Shown: positions 1 through 5,557 of the stretch, piece by piece | Numbering within the stretch: the stretch's first letter is position 1 | Layout: every line of letters begins with the position of its first letter | Assembly: GCA_026394745.1 (NCBI GenBank) | Contig: JAPKXP010000007.1 | Location: 1 to 6,124 of the forward strand | DNA: 6,124 nucleotides | Origin: Candidatus Altarchaeota archaeon | Lineage (GTDB): Archaea; Altiarchaeota; Altiarchaeia; IMC4; SCGC-AAA252-I15 | Direction of reading: 5' to 3' | The notes under the pieces: model-generated | Databases searched by the model: none | Told to the model about the DNA's origin: nothing | The model's input: the letters and a program-made list of their open reading frames with translations, nothing else | Translations under genes and position numbers: made by a program

Positions 1-631
1 GGTCCGTGTCGTTCACGAAAACCATCACCTTGCCGAACGCGGGAATCTCTGGCGTATCCCCAAACCTCATGGCGTATGAAGTTCCGCCGTAAGTCTGCAC
101 TAGGTACGTTCTTGTAGTGTTGACGTCGTCCACGTGAGCGTCGTTGATTACCTCAAAAGTTATGTTCACGATGGTGCCGTCAGAGACAGTAGATATCGTA
201 TCACATACGGGAACCAGGTTGGGGCGGTGGCCGCTAATCTCTATACGACCACCCCGGTTCATTATCCTGTTGGACTTCGTCAAACCATAGTCTATCGAAG
301 ACACGACAACGTTCGGCGTCAAAAGCTTCGTTGACCACGCGGGCTCGCCCCAGACCACGTCAAGCCCGGTGCTGCCGAAGGACAGATTGTAGGAGTATCC
401 GCCGTGAATCTGCTCTGGGACGCTGAAGTACTTGTAGTATCCCGGACCCTGCTGGCTTATCATGTTCACGTTATCCTTCACGCTCTCGCCTATGCGCTTC
501 GCGTCCAAGTAAGTCTTAAGCTCGCTGCTCTCCGTGCTCTTTTCCAAGGCCAGAATAGCCACCACTAGGAATATGAGCACGAGAAATACGACGCTGACTA
601 TCATCTCTAGAGCCGCCTGAGCCTTTTCCAT
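1..631 (-). CDS. Class III signal peptide (pilin-like) secreted protein, 3' part outside window
   Basis: An open frame runs from an ATG at 631-629 leftward off the window edge: 210 complete codons without a stop. The N-terminus shows a class III archaeal signal peptide: a short basic head (MEKA), Gln at residue 5, Glu at residue 9, then a hydrophobic helix at about residues 10-29. This Q(+1)/Glu(+5) pattern is known from archaeal type IV pilin-like proteins cut before the Gln by a prepilin peptidase, which leaves the hydrophobic helix as the assembly or anchor segment. After a charged stretch (residues 30-55) the rest looks extracellular: beta-rich, Gly/Tyr/Asn-rich, sequons at N82, N156, N171 and N207, and one Cys (143). 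Residues 150-210 look like an Ig-like beta-sandwich, but I cannot name the family. It diverges from the propeller gene at 675. A pilin-like or surface-anchored role is inference. Confidence 0.85.
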   Translation of the reverse strand, partial: MEKAQAALEMIVSVVFLVLIFLVVAILALEKSTESSELKTYLDAKRIGESVKDNVNMISQQGPGYYKYFSVPEQIHGGYSYNLSFGSTGLDVVWGEPAWSTKLLTPNVVVSSIDYGLTKSNRIMNRGGRIEISGHRPNLVPVCDTISTVSDGTIVNITFEVINDAHVDDVNTTRTYLVQTYGGTSYAMRFGDTPEIPAFGKVMVFVNDTD

Positions 632-644
632 CGTTTGATAATTA

Positions 645-653
645 TTAAATATA
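645..653 (+). promoter_or_regulatory. TATA box for the propeller/TPR gene (leaderless)
   Basis: TTAAATATA is centred 26 nt before the ATG at 675, so the transcript would begin at or next to the start codon. No ribosome binding site precedes the ATG, as expected for a leaderless mRNA. A second candidate, TAATTATT at 639-646, would give a leader of about 6 nt. Confidence 0.5.
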
Positions 654-661
654 GCGTAGTC

Positions 662-669
662 AATAATTA
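662..669 (-). promoter_or_regulatory. Possible TATA box for the pilin-like gene
   Basis: Read on the minus strand this is TAATTATT, centred about 34 nt before the ATG at 631, which would start transcription some 8-9 nt upstream of the codon. A second TATA-like stretch (653-645) lies too close to the ATG to serve it. The whole spacer is AT-rich, so the call is weak. Confidence 0.3.
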
Positions 670-674
670 ATCTG

Positions 675-3134
675 ATGAGTAATAAAACAATTATTTTTGC
701 TCTTTTCATCTTATTGGCTACGTCTTACGCTGAGGCGGACTGGCCCACGCTCGGCGGAAGCCAAAGCAGGAACGGATTAAACAACGAATTCTCGAACTAC
801 GACGTAATAGAAACAGCCGAATTGTGGAACTTCACGGCCGGAGGCCGCATATATTCTTCGCCTGCCGTGTCGGACATAAACGACGACGGGATACTTGATG
901 TTGTGTTCGGCTCAGACGACGGCAACCTGTATGCACTGGATTACAAGGGCAACTTCCTGTGGAATTACCAGACTGGAGGACTGGTCAAATCAGCTCCAAC
1001 AGTCGCCAAACTCTACGGCAACAAGTCGTACATAATCTTCGGCTCAGACGACGGCAACCTCTACACGCTCTACGGAAACGGGAGCCTGCTCTGGAAGTTT
1101 AAGGCAGGCGGCATGGTCCGCTCTTCACCCCTCGTGGCAAACGTCGACGAAACACCAGATCTTGAGATAATATTCGGCGACATGAAAGGCAACTTTTACC
1201 GGCTGGGCCCTGACGGAAGACTCAAATGGAGCTACTACCTGGGCGGCCCAGTAGAGTCGTCAGCTGCGGCAGTCGACTTCGACAGCGACGGCAAGCTGGA
1301 ATACACTGTAGGCTCCAACAACGCAGTACTTTACGTCTTCAAGACCATCCCCGCCAGAGTATGGATGCTCCAAGGCGACGGAGACTTCTCCCAGACGCCG
1401 GCCATCGACCAGACACGCGGAATACTCATAGGCTCAGATTCTGAGGTATTATACAGGGTAGCGTACTCAACCCTCGACAGCGCCACAGGCAGCAGGGTCT
1501 GCTCCGGCGCGACATGCAAGATAGAGAGCATACCCGTCAGCGGAATACGGGAGACTTGGACTTACAACCTGACTAAGAAGGTCACGTCGGCGGCAGCCGT
1601 AGGAAACTTCAACAGCATGCCAGGCGACGAGATAGTTTTCGCTGCGGACAACTGGCTTTACGCGATGAACAGCACAGGAAGCAAGATTTTCATCTACACC
1701 GTAGGGAAGACGATACGCTCCTCCCCAATATTGGCCGACTTCAACGCAGACGGCCTACTGGAGATAATCTTCGGTTCCGGGGAAGGCAGGATTTACATGC
1801 TAAACAGCAACGGCACAACAGACTGGTACAGAGAGCTTGACGGCAGCGTGGAGGCTTCTCCTGCTGTTGCGGACTTGACAGGCGACGGCTCCCTGGAGTT
1901 CTTCGTTGGCACTGAAGGCGGGACACTATACGCCTTCGGAAGCGAACGCAGGAGCACCATGGACGAAGCCCACATATACTACTCAAAAGCGCTCAGCTAC
2001 TTCAACCAGTCTAACTACAACAAGAGCGTGGAGTACGCCGGTAAGGCCAGCGAGATATACGCGTCAGTGAACTACAGCGACGGCGTGAAGCTGTGCAACA
2101 ACATCATGGACATGGTGAACGCAGACAATCAGTACGCCGAGGCCGTGGACTACTACAATAAAGGCAAGCTGAAGCTTGCGGTAGACATACTAACAAACGT
2201 CAGCACCGTCTGCTACAACGTAGAATACGAGGAATGCTACGACAGGGCCAACCAGTTCATGAAGCGCATAGACGCAGACACGTACCTGCTGGAAGCCAAA
2301 TACTACTACCAGCTAGGGGATTTCGAGAACAGCTCCAAGTACGCCACAACAGCCAAGACAATTTATTCCTCGATAGGAAACTTTAAAGGCTCTGACGACG
2401 CAGACACGCTCATGAACAGTTCAGTCAAGCACAAGCTGGCTGACGCGGAATACGATAAAGGCCTTGAAGCATACAGCGCAAGCAAATTCGACGTGGCCTC
2501 AAAACACCTATCCTACGCGCTTTCAATATACACGGAGATTAATTCAACGTCAGGGATTGAAAAAGCCGGCCTGATAGTAAACCGACTTAAAGCAGATGAA
2601 GTATACACGCTAGCTCAAAACTACTACACAGCAGAAGACTACAAGAAAGCCGCGGAGTACGCAAAGAAGGCTTCTGAACTCTACAATTCAGCCAACCTCT
2701 CAAGCGGCACGGCAACAGCAGACACGCTCGTAAACAAGTCCTTGGACGCGGTGATGGGCGTAGACGACTACAACTACGCAGCCAAATACTTCGGCGCCAC
2801 AGACTACCGGAGCGCAATGGACTATGCGCTAAGCTCGATGGACCACTTCAACAAGAGCGGCAACTCCAAGGGATACACGACAGCAGAGGCATTATACAAC
2901 AAGTCGTCGGAGCGCATAAAGCTCATGGAAAGCGGTTCCAGCGGGGAGGGTATAACAGAGGAAACTATGTTGTACGGAGTAATACTAGTCCTCCTAATCC
3001 TGCTGGTATGGCTCATATTCGGCAGGAAGAAGCTCCCAGTGTTCCTATACGGCGAAAAGTTCTACGGAAAGAGCGTAAAGAAGCAGTGCCAGGGGTCTGG
3101 GCGAGGCCTTATTTTAGTCCCGAAGAGGAAGTAA
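675..3134 (+). CDS. Membrane-anchored extracytoplasmic PQQ-like beta-propeller/TPR protein
   Basis: This 819-residue envelope protein starts with a Sec-type signal peptide (hydrophobic core about 5-16, likely cut after A19 or A21). Eight propeller blades span residues 47-424, most of the form LW-x5-GG-x3-SSP-x2-A-D...DG-x2-E-x2-FGS-x2-G-x-LY-x-L, which matches PQQ-like/FG-GAP blades. Acidic loops of DxDxDG type occur at 67-75, 201-209, 355-363 and 400-408. Blade 5 has an insert with Cys276 and Cys281. Six TPR-like helical pairs of about 53 residues follow (431-750), then a transmembrane helix (765-783) and a basic tail of 36 residues. The topology should put propeller and TPR array outside, with the tail inside. 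Seventeen N-x-S/T sequons follow the signal peptide, 11 of them in the TPR part. Propellers and TPRs usually mediate protein contacts; no catalytic residue is evident, and the function is unknown. A surface scaffold or assembly factor is inference. Confidence 0.85.
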   Translation: MSNKTIIFALFILLATSYAEADWPTLGGSQSRNGLNNEFSNYDVIETAELWNFTAGGRIYSSPAVSDINDDGILDVVFGSDDGNLYALDYKGNFLWNYQTGGLVKSAPTVAKLYGNKSYIIFGSDDGNLYTLYGNGSLLWKFKAGGMVRSSPLVANVDETPDLEIIFGDMKGNFYRLGPDGRLKWSYYLGGPVESSAAAVDFDSDGKLEYTVGSNNAVLYVFKTIPARVWMLQGDGDFSQTPAIDQTRGILIGSDSEVLYRVAYSTLDSATGSRVCSGATCKIESIPVSGIRETWTYNLTKKVTSAAAVGNFNSMPGDEIVFAADNWLYAMNSTGSKIFIYTVGKTIRSSPILADFNADGLLEIIFGSGEGRIYMLNSNGTTDWYRELDGSVEASPAVADLTGDGSLEFFVGTEGGTLYAFGSERRSTMDEAHIYYSKALSYFNQSNYNKSVEYAGKASEIYASVNYSDGVKLCNNIMDMVNADNQYAEAVDYYNKGKLKLAVDILTNVSTVCYNVEYEECYDRANQFMKRIDADTYLLEAKYYYQLGDFENSSKYATTAKTIYSSIGNFKGSDDADTLMNSSVKHKLADAEYDKGLEAYSASKFDVASKHLSYALSIYTEINSTSGIEKAGLIVNRLKADEVYTLAQNYYTAEDYKKAAEYAKKASELYNSANLSSGTATADTLVNKSLDAVMGVDDYNYAAKYFGATDYRSAMDYALSSMDHFNKSGNSKGYTTAEALYNKSSERIKLMESGSSGEGITEETMLYGVILVLLILLVWLIFGRKKLPVFLYGEKFYGKSVKKQCQGSGRGLILVPKRK
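813..1946 (+). repeat. Eight beta-propeller blade repeats within the propeller/TPR gene
   Basis: Approximate residue ranges of the blades are 47-89, 92-133, 136-178, 181-223, 227-262, 291-332, 335-377 and 380-424. Seven follow the same pattern of W or aromatic start, GG or G turn, S-S/A-P/A, D-x-DG and FG..G.LY. Blade 5 is divergent and carries an extra loop of about 28 residues (263-290). Eight blades is the number seen in BamB and in PQQ-dependent dehydrogenases, but the residues that bind PQQ in those enzymes cannot be assigned here. Confidence 0.75.
1965..2924 (+). repeat. Six TPR-like helical repeats of about 53 residues
   Basis: Repeat starts fall near residues 431, 483, 535, 588, 641 and 694. 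Each has the shape A-x2-YY-x-G/A-x2-Y/F-x2-A-x2-YA-x-KA-x2-IY followed by a loop that usually ends in Gly (SDG, FKG, TSG, SSG, SKG) and a third helix with A-D-x-L. The period is longer than the 34 residues of a plain TPR, so each unit is probably a TPR hairpin plus an extra helix. Repeat 2 is the most divergent and holds Cys513 and Cys521. Confidence 0.65.
2967..3023 (+). other. C-terminal transmembrane helix of the propeller/TPR protein
   Basis: Residues 765-783 are almost entirely Leu, Ile, Val, Tyr and Trp, followed at once by RKK, a positive-inside stop-transfer signal. With the N-terminal signal peptide this predicts a type I topology with about 740 residues outside the membrane. Confidence 0.85.
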
Positions 3135-3150
3135 TGCTAAGCAAGGATGC

Positions 3151-3157
3151 TAATAAA
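3151..3157 (+). promoter_or_regulatory. TATA box for the GT2 gene (leaderless)
   Basis: TAATAAA is centred about 25 nt before the ATG at 3179. No ribosome binding site precedes this ATG, which fits a leaderless start and its own promoter in the 44-nt gap after the propeller gene. Confidence 0.4.
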
Positions 3158-3178
3158 CTGTATTGCATAAATCTTTGA

Positions 3179-3718
3179 ATGAACATGCTGTCAATCGTCA
3201 TTCCCGCGCTCAACGAGGCAGAAAACCTTAAGGTGCTGGTTCCGAAGCTTTACGACACCCTGAAAGGAAGGGACATCGAAGTACTTGATGAAGGATTCGA
3301 CCTGGCAGTAGGCTCCAGGTTCCTGAAGGGCTCTAAGGTAGACCTCCCGCCGGAAAGGCTCATATTCACGAGAATAGCAAACAAGATAGCTGAAGCGGCA
3401 TTCGAGCTGAACACGAAGGACACTTCAAGCGGCTTTAGGGCTTATCGAGCAGAGCGCGTTAAGAACGCGATAAGGAATGGCATAAAGACAGAGTACTTCT
3501 CATGCCAAGTGGAGATTCTAGAGAGAATCATGGCAGACGGCGGAAGGATTGCCGAAGTTCCTGTGCGCTACATAAAGCGAGCTAAGGGCACAAGCAAGTA
3601 CGACATAAAGCCGGCGCTCAAGGACGCCTCAAGGCTCGTCGACATAGTAAAAAAAAAGAAGCTGAGGAAGCTTGAAAAGATGATATCCAGAAAGAAGGCT
3701 GGACTGACTCACTTGTAG
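3179..3718 (+). CDS. Internally deleted family 2 glycosyltransferase (dolichol-phosphate mannose synthase-like)
   Basis: The 179 residues match both ends of a DPM1-like GT2, which moves a sugar from a nucleotide donor to dolichol phosphate on the cytoplasmic face of the membrane. Retained: the first nucleotide-binding strand SIVIPALNEAENL (5-17), EGFDLAVGSRF (38-48), the TSSGFRAYR motif (82-90), F-x3-E with EVPVRY (107-131) and the RAKGTSKY tail (134-141). Missing: the block between the DIEVL strand and EGFDL, which in the family carries the VVDD-x-SPDGT donor site and the DADLSHPP metal/catalytic motif. The join lies near codons 36-37 (about 3281-3292), and I estimate 60-70 residues are gone, in frame. 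Without these aspartates it should not transfer sugar. It may be a young pseudogene, a repurposed fragment or an assembly error. A second in-frame ATG at 3185 is an equally good start. The Lys-rich tail (158-173) may touch membrane or RNA. The 3' end overlaps rnp4 by 10 bp, convergently. Confidence 0.8.
   Translation: MNMLSIVIPALNEAENLKVLVPKLYDTLKGRDIEVLDEGFDLAVGSRFLKGSKVDLPPERLIFTRIANKIAEAAFELNTKDTSSGFRAYRAERVKNAIRNGIKTEYFSCQVEILERIMADGGRIAEVPVRYIKRAKGTSKYDIKPALKDASRLVDIVKKKKLRKLEKMISRKKAGLTHL
3649..3657 (-). terminator. Possible oligo-T terminator of rnp4
   Basis: On the minus strand this is nine consecutive T, 52-60 nt past the rnp4 stop codon. Archaeal RNA polymerase terminates at such T runs. 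On the plus strand the same bases encode part of the Lys-rich stretch of the glycosyltransferase remnant, so coding constraint could also explain the run. Confidence 0.35.
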
Positions 3719-4020
3719 GCGCACTTAGAGACTTTACCGCAATTCACGCACTTGACCTCGACCTTCTTTTCCTTAGAGTTCAGCCTAGTCTTAGAGTTCT
3801 TGGCTGTCAGGTACGATGAACAACCCTTACAGTACCTGCCTTTCAACCCGCGAGGAATCCGAACATTGTAGCGCATGCCAACGCTGCGCGCTAGCTCGAC
3901 GTTCCTTCTGGCAAGCTCCTCGAGACCTTCGGACGCGTGCCTTCCAGCCAACTCGAAGAGTATTCTTATCCTCTCTAGGGCTATTTCCTGCTGCTCCTTC
4001 TTCTCTTTCTTGTAGGCCAT
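3709..4020 (-). CDS. rnp4: RNase P protein component 4 (Rpr2/Rpp21 family)
   Basis: The 103 residues fit the archaeal Rpr2/Rpp21 family, a zinc-ribbon subunit of RNase P that removes the 5' leader of precursor tRNA. It works as a heterodimer with Rpp29/Rnp1 and binds the specificity domain of the RNase P RNA. Visible: an N-terminal two-helix region rich in Glu, Arg and Lys (about 5-47) with the typical ERI-x-I-LFELA and YNVRIPRGLKGRYCKGC stretch, then the four zinc ligands C64-x2-C67 and C91-x2-C94. An extra Cys100 lies close to the C-terminus. Length is a little under that of the Pyrococcus protein. The ATG at 4020 is the natural start because its TATA box leaves a leader of only about 5 nt. 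It is transcribed away from the two small ORFs and converges on the GT2 remnant. Confidence 0.92.
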   Translation of the reverse strand: MAYKKEKKEQQEIALERIRILFELAGRHASEGLEELARRNVELARSVGMRYNVRIPRGLKGRYCKGCSSYLTAKNSKTRLNSKEKKVEVKCVNCGKVSKCAYK

Positions 4021-4027
4021 CCTAGCA

Positions 4028-4035
4028 TTTAAGTA
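4028..4035 (+). promoter_or_regulatory. TATA-like box for the small ORF pair
   Basis: TTTAAGTA is centred about 30 nt before the ATG at 4062, predicting a start near 4058 and an almost leaderless transcript. It lies between the rnp4 ATG and the rnp4 TATA box, so the two promoters would face and overlap each other. Confidence 0.4.
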
Positions 4036-4046
4036 TTCCGACCTAC

Positions 4047-4056
4047 CTTATATTAA
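4047..4056 (-). promoter_or_regulatory. TATA box for rnp4
   Basis: The minus strand reads TTAATATAAG, centred about 31 nt before the rnp4 ATG, placing the start of transcription near 4025 with a leader of about 5 nt. It sits almost against the ATG of the plus-strand ORF at 4062. Confidence 0.5.
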
Positions 4057-4061
4057 TTGGG

Positions 4062-4214
4062 ATGGAGAAGTCTGTGCGAACGGAGCGTGCCAACGATATG
4101 CAGCTGCCTGAGATAAGGCTTACTGCGCACTTATCCAGGTCACATCTTATGATGGACTCGATTGAAAGATACTCCTCCAGAAAGGCTAAGGATATCGTAG
4201 GTTCGGTGCTTTAA
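4062..4214 (+). CDS. Hypothetical 50-residue protein, first of a pair
   Basis: This ORF runs from ATG to TAA, begins MEKSVRTERANDMQLPEIRL and ends KAKDIVGSVL. I do not recognise a family. It is charged (Arg/Lys/Glu), has no hydrophobic segment or signal peptide, and its C-terminal half looks helical. A TAG codon lies upstream in the same frame at 4023-4025 with no earlier start, so ATG 4062 is the only choice. Support for real coding: it fills the otherwise empty stretch after the 41-bp spacer next to rnp4, has a suitably placed TATA-like box, and ends one base before the next ATG on the same strand, the spacing of a translationally coupled pair. Without database hits it remains a prediction. 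Confidence 0.5.
   Translation: MEKSVRTERANDMQLPEIRLTAHLSRSHLMMDSIERYSSRKAKDIVGSVL
4205..4208 (+). promoter_or_regulatory. Ribosome binding site for the 4216 ORF
   Basis: GGTG lies 7 nt before the ATG at 4216, inside the last codons of the preceding ORF. This is the archaeal GGTGA-type site, and its position supports internal initiation on a two-gene mRNA. Confidence 0.4.
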
Positions 4215-4215
4215 G

Positions 4216-4428
4216 ATGGCTGCAAGCGTGAGGACGAAAGAACTTCTAGCCAAGTTCGGAAGGAGGCTTACTTCAAACCCATTCAGCATCGAAGGAATAC
4301 CAAGCGAGGAGGAAGTACGCCTTACAAACGACATATGGAAAGCCATCACAGAATCGGAGAAGAAAAGCATCTGCGACAAGATAAAAGCAGACTACGGACA
4401 ACAATACGGCGTTACCTTGAAGTCATGA
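4216..4428 (+). CDS. Hypothetical 70-residue soluble protein
   Basis: The protein is small, charged and soluble, with no Cys-rich motif, signal peptide or membrane segment apart from a single Cys near residue 52. The first third (MAASVRTKELLAKFGRRLTS) is basic and probably helical. Then comes a Pro/Glu-rich turn (about 21-34) and a second helical region (about 37-60, with IWKAITESEKKSICDKIKAD). I do not recognise the family. It starts one base after the stop of the 4062 ORF, has a GGTG ribosome site and ends 14 bp from the convergent dipeptidase gene. Plus-strand coding is preferred to the opposite-strand frame at 4140-4379 because of the compact pair and its promoter. The SVRT start shared with the upstream ORF is probably chance. 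Confidence 0.65.
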   Translation: MAASVRTKELLAKFGRRLTSNPFSIEGIPSEEEVRLTNDIWKAITESEKKSICDKIKADYGQQYGVTLKS

Positions 4429-4442
4429 ACAACGAACTTACG

Positions 4443-5483
4443 TCATCTAGTTAGCTTCCTCGCGCCATTCCCAGTCAAAACCACGGTATCCTCAAACCGT
4501 ACCCCAAACCTGCCAGGCACGTATATGCCCGGCTCTATCGTGAACACCATATTCTCCTTCAGAACTTCATTAGACTCAGGGCTTATGCTAGGCGCCTCGT
4601 GAATCTGCAACCCCACCCCATGGCCTGCAGAGTGATAGAAGCTAAACCCCTTCCTCCGGATAGCATCCTCCACCTTACGGTGCACTTCAGAAGCCTTCAT
4701 GCCGACCTCCAGATAGTCTATCGCCTCGTCCCTAAGGTCCCTCACGAAATCCGAAAGCTCCTTCTCCCTCGCAGACAGCCTGCCAACCGAAAGAGTCCGA
4801 GTCATGTCGGAATGATAACCCATGAACGTAGCCCCAAGGTCCACGACAACAAGACCCCCCCTAATCCTACTGCAAGAAGCCTTCGCATGAATGTCCGCGC
4901 TCCTCACGCCTGCGGCAAGCAGCATACCGTCGTCGAACGGAGGAGTCTCCGAGCCTAAGACGCGAATAGTCTTCTCTATCTCCGCGACCGCGTCAATCTC
5001 CCTGACGCCGGACTTGACCACCTTCTCGGCAGTCCTCATCCCCAGGGATGCTATCGAACACGACCTTTTTACCAAACCAATCTCGTAAGGGCTCTTAACA
5101 GCCCGCTGCTCCAAGACAAAATTCTTAAGCAACAACTTAGCGTTAAGCTCCTTACGCAAACCACCATAAAGTAAACCGCTATTATCGACCGCAACCTTCT
5201 TCATCCTACGCCCGCGCACAAACTTCCTGACGGAATCCTTCTCATACAAGCTAACTTCAAGAGGATAACCACGGCCAGAGTACAAACGAGAATAAAGCTT
5301 CTTGTACAAATCCTTCACCCAAAGGAAGGCACCATCCCTTGTAACCACCACCCTACCAGTCTCCTTCCCGGTGAGATACCTAATATTCTCCCTAGACGAG
5401 ACTATCAACGCAGGAATGCGCTCATCCCTAAGCCTCCTTTGAACAGCCTTCACGCGCAAACCAAGCTCGCGATTATAATCCAT
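4443..5483 (-). CDS. pepQ: Xaa-Pro dipeptidase-type M24 metallopeptidase
   Basis: This complete 346-residue protein has the size and two-domain plan of archaeal prolidase, which cleaves dipeptides with C-terminal proline in the cytoplasm. The N-terminal creatinase-like domain (about 1-125) carries the I-x-YLTG motif (34-39). The C-terminal pita-bread domain (about 130-346) holds all five dinuclear metal ligands: D215 in VVVDLG, D226 in HSDMTRT, H288 in SAGHGVGL, E317 in TIEPG and E331 in VRFED. The usual substrate-side histidines H199 (DIHAKAS) and H295 (QIHEAP) are also present, so it should be active. The family also contains aminopeptidase P and related hydrolases, so exact specificity is inferred from length and sequence feel. 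It has its own TATA box, and its stop lies 14 bp from the end of the convergent small ORF. Confidence 0.93.
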   Translation of the reverse strand: MDYNRELGLRVKAVQRRLRDERIPALIVSSRENIRYLTGKETGRVVVTRDGAFLWVKDLYKKLYSRLYSGRGYPLEVSLYEKDSVRKFVRGRRMKKVAVDNSGLLYGGLRKELNAKLLLKNFVLEQRAVKSPYEIGLVKRSCSIASLGMRTAEKVVKSGVREIDAVAEIEKTIRVLGSETPPFDDGMLLAAGVRSADIHAKASCSRIRGGLVVVDLGATFMGYHSDMTRTLSVGRLSAREKELSDFVRDLRDEAIDYLEVGMKASEVHRKVEDAIRRKGFSFYHSAGHGVGLQIHEAPSISPESNEVLKENMVFTIEPGIYVPGRFGVRFEDTVVLTGNGARKLTR

Positions 5484-5510
5484 AGTCTAAACTAATTGAA
5501 GTTGATACAT

Positions 5511-5522
5511 AATATTAAAAAG
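5511..5522 (-). promoter_or_regulatory. TATA box for the dipeptidase gene
   Basis: The minus strand reads CTTTTTAATATT, one of the clearest TATA-like elements in the window. Its centre lies about 32 nt before the ATG at 5483, which predicts a leader of about 6 nt and explains the lack of a ribosome binding site. Confidence 0.55.
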
Positions 5523-5542
5523 TATTAACTGTAGGGGCAACA

Positions 5543-5555
5543 AGAGGATTCCTCT
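5543..5555. promoter_or_regulatory. Palindrome next to the lsm promoter, possible operator
   Basis: AGAGGA-T-TCCTCT is a perfect 6-bp inverted repeat around one base; with one mismatch it extends to CA...GG at 5541-5557. It ends 2 bp before the lsm TATA box and so covers the BRE position. It is GC-richer than its surroundings. An operator role is inference. Confidence 0.3.
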
Positions 5556-5557
5556 GG

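Noticed and set aside
134..334. Plus-strand 66-codon frame
   Set aside because: It lies opposite the class III signal-peptide gene, whose frame is open over the full 631 bp and has a recognisable N-terminus.
673..734. C/D-box guide RNA-like pattern (TGATGA at 673, CTGA near 730)
   Set aside because: It overlaps the start codon and signal peptide of a solid gene, and no convincing internal D'/C' boxes or terminal stem are present.
1226..1986. Frames on both strands inside the propeller region (for example 1226-1444 plus, 1331-1531 minus, 1741-1986 minus)
   Set aside because: All are shadows of the 819-residue gene, with Arg/Ser/Cys-rich low-complexity translations and no domain pattern.
2587..3016. 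Minus-strand frames opposite the TPR region
   Set aside because: Their translations are Leu/Arg/Ser-rich mirror images of repeated codons on the plus strand, without promoter or motif.
3075..3178. Possible frameshift at the 3' end of the propeller gene: another frame reads ARPYFSPEEEV and ends in TGA exactly at 3178
   Set aside because: The existing basic tail after the membrane helix is reasonable, the alternative has no recognisable match, and it would run over the TATA box of the next gene.
4140..4379. Minus-strand 79-codon frame
   Set aside because: It overlaps both small plus-strand ORFs, has a Ser/Leu-rich shadow-like translation and no promoter; the plus-strand pair has better signals.
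4599..5088. Plus-strand frames at 4599-4958 and 4891-5088
   Set aside because: They are shadows of the dipeptidase gene, which has all five metal ligands.
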